A DNA stretch of 64,000 nucleotides from Nonomuraea sp. MG754425 (lineage in GTDB: Bacteria > Actinomycetota > Actinomycetes > Streptosporangiales > Streptosporangiaceae). Under the pieces are notes generated by a model, which was given only the letters and a program-made list of their open reading frames with translations, had not been told where the DNA came from and did no database searches. The stretch covers positions 1-64,000 of the forward strand of contig NZ_SSXE01000107.1 in assembly GCF_021699195.1 (NCBI RefSeq), read 5' to 3'. Below, one piece after another: positions 25,500 through 33,183 of the stretch (position 1 is its first letter; the number at the start of each line of letters is the position of its first letter). Made by a program: the position numbers and the translations under genes.

Positions 25500-26069
25500 A
25501 TGTCCGACCCCACGAGCCCGCCCGGCCCCAAGTCCGTGCAGGACGGGCCGCCTGAGCCGGATCCGCGGGCGGCAGACCTGCAGGAGGAGGCCGACCGGCT
25601 CCAGGCCGAGATGGAGGAGGCCAGGCCGCCGCACGGCGGCCCCATCTCCCAGGTCGCGGCGGCCCTGGTGGCGCTCGCCGTCGGCGTCTTCGGTGCGGTC
25701 GGCTCGTACGCGCTCGGGCTCGGGCGGCTCACGCAACCCGGCCCCGGGCTGTGGCCCTTCGCCATCAGCGTCGTCATCGTCGTGCTGTCGGTGGTGCTCC
25801 TCCTCACGGGCCGCCACCTGCGGGACACCGAACGCTTCTCCCGCTCCAGCCTGCAGACGGCGGCGGGCGTGCTCTCGCTCGTCGGGCTCGCCGTGCTGCT
25901 GCCGGTGATCGGCTTCGAGATCCCCTCGCTGCTGCTGATGTTCGTCTGGCTGCGCCTGCTGGGCAAGGAGTCGTGGCGCTCGTCCATCGTGATCAGCTTC
26001 GGCGCCGTGGCCGCGTTCTACGTGCTCTTCGTGCTGCTGCTGCAGATCCCGCTCCCCCGCCTCGTCTGA
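25500..26069 (+). CDS. tctB: Tripartite tricarboxylate transporter small permease (TctB)
   Basis: 189 residues. A charged, proline-rich N-terminal stretch of about 50 residues is followed by four membrane helices (from about 55), with LTQPGPGLWPF as the family block. It is the small membrane subunit of the Tct system. ATG at 25500 with GGAG at 25485-25488; a GTG at 25488 overlaps that site and is less likely. TctA starts 9 nt after the stop. Confidence 0.85.
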   Translation: MSDPTSPPGPKSVQDGPPEPDPRAADLQEEADRLQAEMEEARPPHGGPISQVAAALVALAVGVFGAVGSYALGLGRLTQPGPGLWPFAISVVIVVLSVVLLLTGRHLRDTERFSRSSLQTAAGVLSLVGLAVLLPVIGFEIPSLLLMFVWLRLLGKESWRSSIVISFGAVAAFYVLFVLLLQIPLPRLV

Positions 26070-26078
26070 GAAAGTCAC

Positions 26079-27590
26079 ATGGACATATCCCCGATCCTCG
26101 AAGGCTTCGGCGTCGTCCTAGAGCCGGCCAACCTGCTCTACTGCCTGATCGGCGTCATCATCGGCATGCTCATCGGCGTGCTGCCCGGCCTCGGCCCCGG
26201 CGCGACGATCGCCATCCTGCTGCCGATCACGTACAGCATCGAGCCCGTGTCGGCGATCATCATGCTGGCGGGCATCTTCTACGGCGCCCAGTACGGCGGC
26301 ACGATCACCTCGGTGCTGCTCCGCCTGCCCGGCGAGGCGTCCTCGGTCGTCACCGTCTTCGACGGCTTCGCGATGGCCAAGCAGGGCAGGGCGGGCACGG
26401 CGCTGGGCATCGCGGCCATCGGCTCCTTCATCGGCGGCACGGTCTCGATCATCGGCCTGACGCTGGTCGCGCCGGTGGTGGCCGGGTTCGCGCTCGACTT
26501 CGGGCCGCCCGAGTACGCCGCCCTGGGCATCCTGGGCGTGCTGCTGATCTCCTCGGTCGGCAACGGCAACAAGCTCAAGGCCATCATCGCGGCCGGTATC
26601 GGCCTGCTGATCGCCACCGTCGGCCGCGACACGTTCACCGGCGCCGAGCGCTTCACCTTCGGCAGCCTGAACCTGGCCGAGGGCATCGACTTCATCCCGA
26701 TCGCCATGGGCCTGTTCGGCCTCAGCGAGATCCTCTACAACCTGGAGGAGCGGCACAACCGGGTGCACGCGCCCGCCAAGGTCGGCAACGTGTGGCCGTC
26801 GCGCGGGGACCTCAGGCAGTCGGGCGGCGCGATCGGGCGCGGCTCGGTCATCGGGTTCGTGCTGGGCGTGCTGCCCGGCGGCGGCGCGGTGCTGTCGTCG
26901 CTGGCCGCGTACGCGTTCGAGAAGCGCCGCGCCAAGCGGCCCGAGCGCTTCGGCCAGGGCGCGGTCGAGGGCGTGGCCGCGCCGGAGACCGCCAACAACG
27001 CCGCCGCCACCTCCTCCTTCATCCCGCTGCTGACGCTCGGCATCCCCGCGAACGCGACGATGGCGCTGATGTTCGGCGCGCTGCTCATCCAGGGCATCCA
27101 GCCGGGGCCGCAGCTCGTCACCGAGCACCCCGACGTGTTCTGGGGCGTCATCAACTCGATGTACATCGGCAACATCCTGCTGCTGATCATGAGCATCCCG
27201 ATGGTGGGGCTGTTCGTCCGGATCCTGCGGGTACGCCCGGCCATCATGGCCCCGATCACCGTGCTGATCACGCTGCTGGGCGCGTACACGGTGCGCAACC
27301 AGGTCTACGACATCTTCCTCGTGATCGCGTTCGGCGTGCTCGGCTACCTGATGAAGAAGTTCGGCTTCGAGCCGGGGCCGCTGGTGCTGGCCTTCGTGCT
27401 CGGCTCGATGATCGAGAGCTCGGCGCGGCAGGGGCTGCTCATCCTCGGCGGCGACCCGGTGGGCTTCCTCACCCGCCCGATCTCGGGCACGGTGTTCGCG
27501 CTGATCGTGGTGGTGCTGCTGTGGCCGCTGATCCGCGGCGCCCTACGCCGTAAGACCTCCCATCGTGTTGAGGAGAAGATCTCGTCATGA
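26079..27590 (+). CDS. tctA: Tripartite tricarboxylate transporter large permease (TctA)
   Basis: 503 residues with about 11-12 membrane helices. GVLPGLGPGATIAILLPITY (about 32-51) and the repeated GVLPGGGAVLSSLAAYAFEK (about 267-286) are the two TctA family signatures, and AAPETANNAAATSSFIPLLT is also conserved. It drives carboxylate import with the sodium or proton gradient. The stop overlaps the USP start by 4 nt (ATGA). Confidence 0.93.
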   Translation: MDISPILEGFGVVLEPANLLYCLIGVIIGMLIGVLPGLGPGATIAILLPITYSIEPVSAIIMLAGIFYGAQYGGTITSVLLRLPGEASSVVTVFDGFAMAKQGRAGTALGIAAIGSFIGGTVSIIGLTLVAPVVAGFALDFGPPEYAALGILGVLLISSVGNGNKLKAIIAAGIGLLIATVGRDTFTGAERFTFGSLNLAEGIDFIPIAMGLFGLSEILYNLEERHNRVHAPAKVGNVWPSRGDLRQSGGAIGRGSVIGFVLGVLPGGGAVLSSLAAYAFEKRRAKRPERFGQGAVEGVAAPETANNAAATSSFIPLLTLGIPANATMALMFGALLIQGIQPGPQLVTEHPDVFWGVINSMYIGNILLLIMSIPMVGLFVRILRVRPAIMAPITVLITLLGAYTVRNQVYDIFLVIAFGVLGYLMKKFGFEPGPLVLAFVLGSMIESSARQGLLILGGDPVGFLTRPISGTVFALIVVVLLWPLIRGALRRKTSHRVEEKISS

Positions 27591-27982
27591 CCATCCTCGT
27601 CGGTTACCTGCCGACGCCCGAGGGCGAGGCCGCCGTGGACGCGGGCCTGCGCGAGGGCGCGCTGCGCGGCGAACGCGTGATCATCGTCAACTCCCCGCGC
27701 CGCGGCGCGCCCGTGGACGAGCGCAAGATCGACGACGCCGCCGGCGCCGAGCTGCTGCGGCGGGCCCGGGAGTCGGGCGTGGACGCCGAACTGCGCCAGC
27801 CGCTGCACGACGACGACCTGGCCGAGACGTTCGAGACGCTGGTCGAGGAGACCGGCGCGAGCCTCATCGTGATCGGGCTGCGGCACCGGTCGCTGGTGGG
27901 CAAGTTCATCATGGGCAGCGAGGCGCAGCGCATCCTCATGGAGTCGACGATCCCGGTGCTCACCGTGAAGGCCGCCCTGTGA
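27587..27982 (+). CDS. Universal stress protein (UspA family)
   Basis: 131 residues. It opens TILVGYLPTPEG and ends VIGLRHRSLVGKFIMGS.AQRIL with the G-x2-G-x9-G-(S/T) ATP-binding pattern near residues 105-120. It is translationally coupled to tctA upstream (ATGA) and to the dehydratase downstream (GTGA), so it is made in step with transport. USPs next to Tct permeases may gate transport by ATP; here this is inference. Confidence 0.85.
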   Translation: MTILVGYLPTPEGEAAVDAGLREGALRGERVIIVNSPRRGAPVDERKIDDAAGAELLRRARESGVDAELRQPLHDDDLAETFETLVEETGASLIVIGLRHRSLVGKFIMGSEAQRILMESTIPVLTVKAAL

Positions 27983-29274
27983 CGGAGCGTACGAGCCCGC
28001 CCGGCCCCCGCGAGGCCGGGCGGGTCAGCCGGGTCACCGTCACCCCCGTCGCCTTCCGCGACCCGCCGCTGCTCAACGTCGTGGGCGTGCACCAGCCGTA
28101 CGTGCTGCGCGCCATCGTGCAGGTGCACACCGACGAGGGGCTGGTGGGGCTCGGCGAGACCTACGCCGACCAGGCCCACGTGGAGCGGCTGCGGGCGGTG
28201 GCCGCCGCGCTGCCCGGCGCGGACGTCTTCGACCTGCACGCCCTGCGCCGGATCGTGACCGAGACGCTCGGCGCGGCCACGGGCGGGGCGGGCGCGAGCT
28301 TCGGCGGCATGCTGGAGATCTCCAGCGCCGTGGACACCGTGGTGTCGCCCTTCGAGGTGGCGCTGCTGGACCTCCAGGGCAGGGCGCTGGGCCGGCCGGT
28401 GAGCGACCTGCTCGGCGGCGCGGTACGCGAGCACGTGCCGTTCTCGGCGTACCTGTTCTACAAGTGGGCCGGCCACCCGGGCCACGACGAGGACACCTGG
28501 GGCGAGGGCCGCACGCCGGAGCAGATGGTCGCCCAGGCCCGGCGGATGGTCACGGAGTACGGCTTCACCGCCGTCAAGCTCAAGGGCGGCGTGTACGAGC
28601 CGAGCCACGAGATCGAGACCGTCGAAGCGCTGGCCGCGGCCTTCCCCGGCCACGCCCTGCGCATCGACCCGAACGGCGCCTGGACCGTCGAGACCTCGAT
28701 CGGGGCGGCCGAGCGGCTCTCCGGCGTCCTCGAGTACCTGGAGGACCCGACGCCCGGCATCGAGGGCATGGCCCGGGTCGCCGAGCGCACCTCGCTGCCG
28801 CTGGCCACGAACATGTGCGTCATCTCGTTCGAGCACGTCAAGCCGGCGGTCGCGGCGGACGCCGTGCAGATCGTGCTGTCGGACCACCACCTGTGGGGCG
28901 GCCTGCGCCGCTCGGCGCTGCTGGGCGGGATCTGCGAGACGTTCGGCATGGGCCTGTCGATGCACTCCAACTCGCACCTCGGGGTCAGTCTGGCCGCCAT
29001 GACCCACCTGGCCGCCGCCACGCCGAACCTCACCTACGCCTGCGACACGCACTACCCGTGGAAGACGGAGGAGGTCGTGCGGCCGGGCGTGCTGGAGTTC
29101 CGCGACGGCGGCATCGCCGTGCCCACCGGGCCGGGGCTCGGGGTCGAACTGGACGAGGACGCGCTGGCCGCCCTGCACGAGCAGTACGTCAGGTGCGGGC
29201 AGCGGGGCCGCGAGGACACCGCGTACATGCGCTCGATCGTCCCGGACTTCGTCCCGAACACGGCCCGCTGGTAG
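27979..29274 (+). CDS. Glucarate dehydratase-like enolase superfamily enzyme
   Basis: 431 residues. VKLKGGVYEP (about 197-206) is the base motif of the glucarate dehydratase group; metal ligands are in IDPNGAW, LEDPTPG and LATNM; and MHSNSHLGVSLA (about 330-341) carries the catalytic His. It is clearly different from the GudD at 20980, so it may act on another aldarate or on a related sugar acid. GTG at 27979 overlaps the USP stop. It is the last gene of the transporter operon. Confidence 0.85.
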   Translation: MTERTSPPGPREAGRVSRVTVTPVAFRDPPLLNVVGVHQPYVLRAIVQVHTDEGLVGLGETYADQAHVERLRAVAAALPGADVFDLHALRRIVTETLGAATGGAGASFGGMLEISSAVDTVVSPFEVALLDLQGRALGRPVSDLLGGAVREHVPFSAYLFYKWAGHPGHDEDTWGEGRTPEQMVAQARRMVTEYGFTAVKLKGGVYEPSHEIETVEALAAAFPGHALRIDPNGAWTVETSIGAAERLSGVLEYLEDPTPGIEGMARVAERTSLPLATNMCVISFEHVKPAVAADAVQIVLSDHHLWGGLRRSALLGGICETFGMGLSMHSNSHLGVSLAAMTHLAAATPNLTYACDTHYPWKTEEVVRPGVLEFRDGGIAVPTGPGLGVELDEDALAALHEQYVRCGQRGREDTAYMRSIVPDFVPNTARW

Positions 29275-29283
29275 CCGCGGCGG

Positions 29284-30108
29284 TCAGGGGGCCTGCAGCC
29301 GGGCCCGCGAGTTGGACAGGTGCAGCCGCATGGCGGCCCGCGCCGCCGCCGAGTCGCGCCCGGCGATGGCCCGGTAGATGTTCTCGTGCTCCAGCGTCAC
29401 CCGCGTGAAGTGGGTGGCGTTGGAGACGGTGTAGACGTGCTCCAGCCGGGTGCGCGGCAACATGATCATCATGGGGCCGAGCGAGGTGAGCAGGTCGGCG
29501 TAGAACCGGTTGCCGGCGGCCAGCGCGATCTTGAGGTGGAACTCGAAGTCGGCCTCGACGGCGTTGCTCGGCTGCTCGCCGGCGCGTCCCAGATCGACCA
29601 GCGCCCGTTCGACGGCCTTGAGCTGCAGGTCGGTCCGGCGCTCGGCGGCCAGGCCGGCCGCCTCCGTCTCGATCCCGATCCGGAAGTCGATCATGTCGAG
29701 GACGTCGCGGTGGGTCCGGACCTGCGACGCCTCCACGGAGAAGGCCGTGGAGGCGGGCAGCGCCAGCACGAACGAGCCGCGCCCCTGGAAGGTCTCGACG
29801 AGCCCGGCGGCCTGCAGCCGCGAGACGGCCTCGCGCACCACCGTACGGCTGACCCCGAACTCCTGGATGAGCGAGGACTCGGTGGGCAGCTTCTCCCCCG
29901 GCCTGATCTCACCGGCCAGGATGCGGGCCTTGAGCCGTTCGACGAGCTCGTGCGCGAGCCCGCGCCCGGTGTCGCGGTCGAGCCTGTTGTCCGTCGGCCG
30001 ATCCGTCGGCCGGTCTGACGGCCGGTCTGACGGCGGCCGGTCTGACGGCGGGTCCGGCTGCGGGTCTGGCGGCTCGCTTGGCGGCTGGTCGGGCGGCACG
30101 GCGGACAA
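29284..30108 (-). CDS. FadR-type GntR family transcriptional regulator
   Basis: 274 residues. The GntR winged helix (about 50-115: IRPGEKLPTESSLIQEFGVSRTVVREAVSRL) is followed by an FCD ligand-binding helical domain (about 130-265) with His metal ligands plausible near its end. The first 45 residues are a low-complexity PSDRP/PTDRP repeat not found in the family. The TTG at 30108 lies directly after the stop of the upstream dehydratase remnant; GTG 30099 is an alternative. It is the last gene of that operon and probably binds the CGTATGA sites at 31904-31938. Confidence 0.85.
   Translation of the reverse strand: MSAVPPDQPPSEPPDPQPDPPSDRPPSDRPSDRPTDRPTDNRLDRDTGRGLAHELVERLKARILAGEIRPGEKLPTESSLIQEFGVSRTVVREAVSRLQAAGLVETFQGRGSFVLALPASTAFSVEASQVRTHRDVLDMIDFRIGIETEAAGLAAERRTDLQLKAVERALVDLGRAGEQPSNAVEADFEFHLKIALAAGNRFYADLLTSLGPMMIMLPRTRLEHVYTVSNATHFTRVTLEHENIYRAIAGRDSAAARAAMRLHLSNSRARLQAP
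29991..30046 (-). repeat. 12-bp tandem coding repeats in the gntR N-terminus
   Basis: GGCCGGTCTGAC occurs at 30008-30019, 30020-30031 and 30035-30046, with a degenerate copy just before. It encodes the Ser/Pro/Asp/Arg repeats of the regulator's extra N-terminus. Confidence 0.75.
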
Positions 30109-30109
30109 T

Positions 30110-31032
30110 CTACCGGCCGTCCGCGCGGAACTCGACCTCGTCGAGCCGCCAGTCCCGTGCCCGGCCGGACAGGCTGAGGCCGAGGCCCGGCCGGTCCGGC
30201 ACGAGCATCCGGCCGTCCTCGATCTCGAGCCGCTCCTCGAACAGCGGCGAGAGCCACTCGATGTGCTCGACCCAGGAGTCGCGCGGGTAGGCCGCGGCCA
30301 GGTGCACGTGGATCTCCATCACGAAGTGCGGAGCGACCTGGAGGTGGGCGTGGTCGGCCAGCGCGGCGACCTTGAGGTACGGGGTGATGCCGCCGACGCG
30401 CGGCACGTCGGGCTGCAGGAAGTCGACGGCCCGCAGGTCGATGAGCCGGACGAGGTCGGGGACGCCGGCCAGCATCTCGCCGGTGGCGATGGGCGTGTCG
30501 AGCGCGGCGGCGAGTTGCGCGTGCCCTTCGGCGTCGTAGGCGTCGAGGGGCTCCTCGATCCACACCAGACCGAGGTCCTCCACGGCCCGGCCGAACCGCA
30601 GCGCGCTCGCCCGGTCCCACTGCTGGTTCGCGTCCACCATCAACGGCACGTCGTCGCCCAGGTGCTCACGCACCGCCGCCAGCCGCCGCAGGTCCTCCCG
30701 CATGTCCGGCTGGCCCACCTTGATCTTGATGCCGCCGATGCCGCTCTTCAGCGACTGGCCGGCCTTCTCCTTCACCTCCTCGATCGGCGCCTGGAGATAG
30801 CCGCCGGAGGTGTTGTAGACGCGGACGGAGTCGCGGTACGCGCCCAGCAGCTTGGCCAGCGGCAACCCCGCCCGCTTCGCCTTCAGGTCCCACAACGCCA
30901 CATCGACCGCGGCCAGCGCCGCATGTCGATCTGGGACAGCGGGCGCTGCCGCCCGGTCGCCACCTTGGCGTCGCTGACCGGCCGTTCGAGGGGGACGGCG
31001 TGGCGCGCGAGGCGTACCGACTCGATGCGCAT
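30110..31032 (-). pseudogene. Talarate/galactarate dehydratase, broken copy A
   Basis: The product would be an L-talarate/galactarate dehydratase (YidT/TalrD type). The N-terminal 37 residues from the ATG at 31032 (including PVSDAKVATGRQRPL) are in one frame. The rest, from ALAAVDVALWDLKAKRAG onwards with KIKVGQP, MVDANQQWDR, WIEEPLDAYD and APHFVMEIHVH, is in another. The join is at 30920/30921. About 75 residues of the capping domain are missing, and the join is out of frame. The catalytic barrel is otherwise intact to a normal C-terminus. Copy B starts 3 nt upstream. Real lesion or assembly error cannot be told from sequence alone. Confidence 0.75.
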
Positions 31033-31035
31033 GGC

Positions 31036-31874
31036 TCAGGCCCTCCCGAACTCGACGGAGTCCACGGTCCACTTGCGGCACTGCTCGCTGAGCGTGAACC
31101 CGAGCCCGGGACGGTCCGGCACGATCATGCGCCCGTCGCGGGTCTCCAGCCGCTCCTCGAACAGCGGGTTGAGCCACTCGAAGTGCTCCACCCAGGGCTC
31201 GCGCGGGTACGCGGCGGCCAGGTGGAGGTGGATCTCCATGGCGAAGTGCGGCGCGAGCTGCAGCCCCGCGTGGTCGGCGAGCGTGGCCAGGCGCAGGAAC
31301 GGGGTGATGCCGCCGACGCGCGGGGCGTCCGGCTGGATGATGTCGGCGGCGCGGGCCTCGATGAGGCGGACGTGCTCGGCGACGCTGGAGAGCATCTCGC
31401 CGGTGGCGATGGGGGTGTCGAGCGCGGCGGCGAGCTGGGCATGCCCTTCGGCGTCGTAGGCGTCGAGGGGCTCCTCGATCCACACCAGACCGAGGTCCTC
31501 GACCGCCCGGCCGAACCGCAGCGCGCTCGCCCGGTCCCACTGCTGGTTGGCGTCCACCATCAACGGGACGTCGTCGCCCAGGTGCTCACGCACGGCCGCC
31601 AGCCGCCGCAGGTCCTCCTTCATGTCGGGCTGGCCAACCTTGATCTTGATGCCGCCGATGCCGTCCGCCAGCGACTGCGACGCCCGCGCCTTGACCTCCT
31701 CGATCGGCGCGTGCAGGAAGCCGCCGGAGGTGTTGTACGTCCGGACGGAGTCGCGGTACGCGCCCAGCAGCTTGGCCAGCGGCAACCCCGCCCGCTTCGC
31801 CTTCAGGTCCCACAACGCCACATCGACCGCGGCCAGCGCCCTGAGGAGAGCGAGACGTGGCGGATGCGGTCCAT
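31036..31874 (-). pseudogene. Talarate/galactarate dehydratase, broken copy B
   Basis: Paralog of copy A. The ATG at 31874 (MDRIRHVSLSS, behind GAGG) keeps only 11-12 residues of the N-terminus before joining, out of frame, to the same ALAAVDVALWD point at 31840/31841. About 100 residues are missing compared with the family. The barrel has KIKVGQP, MVDANQQWD, WIEEPLDAYD and APHFAMEIHLH. A different ATG at 31914 can read into the barrel frame to give 292 residues, but without the capping domain needed for activity. The last roughly 100 bp before the junction are identical to copy A. Confidence 0.75.
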
Positions 31875-31903
31875 GGAGGTCCTCGGAGGGTCGGCGGACG
31901 AAT

Positions 31904-31938
31904 TCATACGTCATCGTATGACTGTGTAAGTCGTATGA
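31904..31938. promoter_or_regulatory. GntR-type operator upstream of the dehydratase copies
   Basis: Three copies of the heptamer TCATACG/CGTATGA lie at 31904-31910, 31915-31921 and 31932-31938; the first two form a perfect inverted repeat with a 4-bp spacer. This is the usual shape of FadR-type operators. It sits in the only promoter gap of the operon that ends with the gntR gene, so autoregulation is likely. Confidence 0.55.
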
Positions 31939-31963
31939 CAACTGCCTCCCCGGGGGGACGGGG

Positions 31964-33169
31964 TCAGGCCGGAGCCACGCCGTCGTAGTCCACCACCAGG
32001 TGCCGCGGCCCCCGCAGGACGGCACTCGGCCGGTACGGCGGCGGATCGGCGACCAGCCGCGGCCCACGCAGCCTGCGGACCAGCTCGCCCAGCACGACCT
32101 GCGCCTCCAGCCGGGCCAGCGGCGCGCCGAAGCAGTAGTGCACGCCGCCGCCGAAGCCCAGATGCTCGTTACGGGGCCGGTCGAGCACGAACTCGTCCGG
32201 ACTGGCCACGTGGCCCGGGTCGCGGCTGCCCGCCGCCATCGCCAGCACCACGGGCGAGCCGGCCGGGATCGTGGTGCCCGCGATCGTGATGTCGTCGAGG
32301 GCCACCCGCGACGACACGAACTGCACCGGCGGCTCGTACCGCAGCAGCTCCTCGACCGCCGGGATGATCAGGTGCGGGTCGGCGCGCAGCCGGTCGAGCA
32401 GCTCGGGCCGGCGCAGGAAGGTGAGCATGCCGTTGGCGATGAGGTTGATCGTGGTCTCGTGCCCGGCGATCAGCAGCAGCACCGCCGTGGACACCACCTC
32501 CTCCGCCGTCATGCCGCCCTCCGGGCCGCGATAGGTGACGAGCCCCGACAGCAGGTCCCCGCGCGGCTCCCGGCCACGCGCCTCGACGAGCCCGCCGAGA
32601 TACCGCGACAGCTCCAGGGAGGCCGCCCTGCGGGCCCGCTCGCGCTCCGCCCGGTCCTCCTCGCCCGGCCCGAGCGTCTCGACGACCTCGTCCGCCAGGG
32701 CGTGGAAGTGCGGCTCGTCCTCCTCGGGCACGCCGAGCAGCGCGCAGATCACCGCCACCGGAAGCGGGTAGGCCACCTCGTCCACGATGTCCGCCCTGGT
32801 CCGGCCGTCGAGGGCGTCGATCAGGGAGGTGGCGAGGCTCAGCATCTTCGGACGCAGCCGCTCGACCGTCTCCGGCGAGTGCGGCGGGCCGAAGTGCCGC
32901 ATCGCCAGGCCGCGCAGCCGGTCGTGCTCCGGCGGGTCGAGACCGATGAAGGACGGCTCGGGATCCGCCAGCCGCGCCGCGTCACCCTTCAGGTTGCGCC
33001 GGTCGGAGCTGATGCGCGGGTCGTGCAGCAGCGCGACGATCTCGCGATAGGTGCTGACCAGGTACGTGCCGTCCTCCTGCAACGCCACCGGGCTCGCCCG
33101 CAGCTCGCCGAAGAACCGGTACGGGTCGGCGCGGCCCGCCGGGTCGAGGATCCGCTTCAGTACGCTCAT
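31964..33169 (-). CDS. Cytochrome P450
   Basis: 401 residues with a canonical I-helix LLLIAGHETT (about 235-244), ExxR in EELLRYEPP (about 275) and the heme loop FGGGVHYCFGAPLA (Cys about 346). AGGAGAG precedes the ATG at 33169. It is 14 nt downstream of a ferredoxin/ferredoxin-reductase fusion, so the two form a self-sufficient oxygenase pair, with an F420-type oxidoreductase first in the operon. Location within a sugar-acid region is unexpected; the substrate is not evident. Confidence 0.93.
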   Translation of the reverse strand: MSVLKRILDPAGRADPYRFFGELRASPVALQEDGTYLVSTYREIVALLHDPRISSDRRNLKGDAARLADPEPSFIGLDPPEHDRLRGLAMRHFGPPHSPETVERLRPKMLSLATSLIDALDGRTRADIVDEVAYPLPVAVICALLGVPEEDEPHFHALADEVVETLGPGEEDRAERERARRAASLELSRYLGGLVEARGREPRGDLLSGLVTYRGPEGGMTAEEVVSTAVLLLIAGHETTINLIANGMLTFLRRPELLDRLRADPHLIIPAVEELLRYEPPVQFVSSRVALDDITIAGTTIPAGSPVVLAMAAGSRDPGHVASPDEFVLDRPRNEHLGFGGGVHYCFGAPLARLEAQVVLGELVRRLRGPRLVADPPPYRPSAVLRGPRHLVVDYDGVAPA

Positions 33170-33183
33170 GCTCTCTCCTGCCG

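Noticed and set aside
31875..32067. Long N-terminus for dehydratase copy B reading into the P450 gene
   Set aside because: The sequence before the ATG at 31914 is the antisense of the P450 end; the original start is the ATG at 31874 with its own ribosome site.
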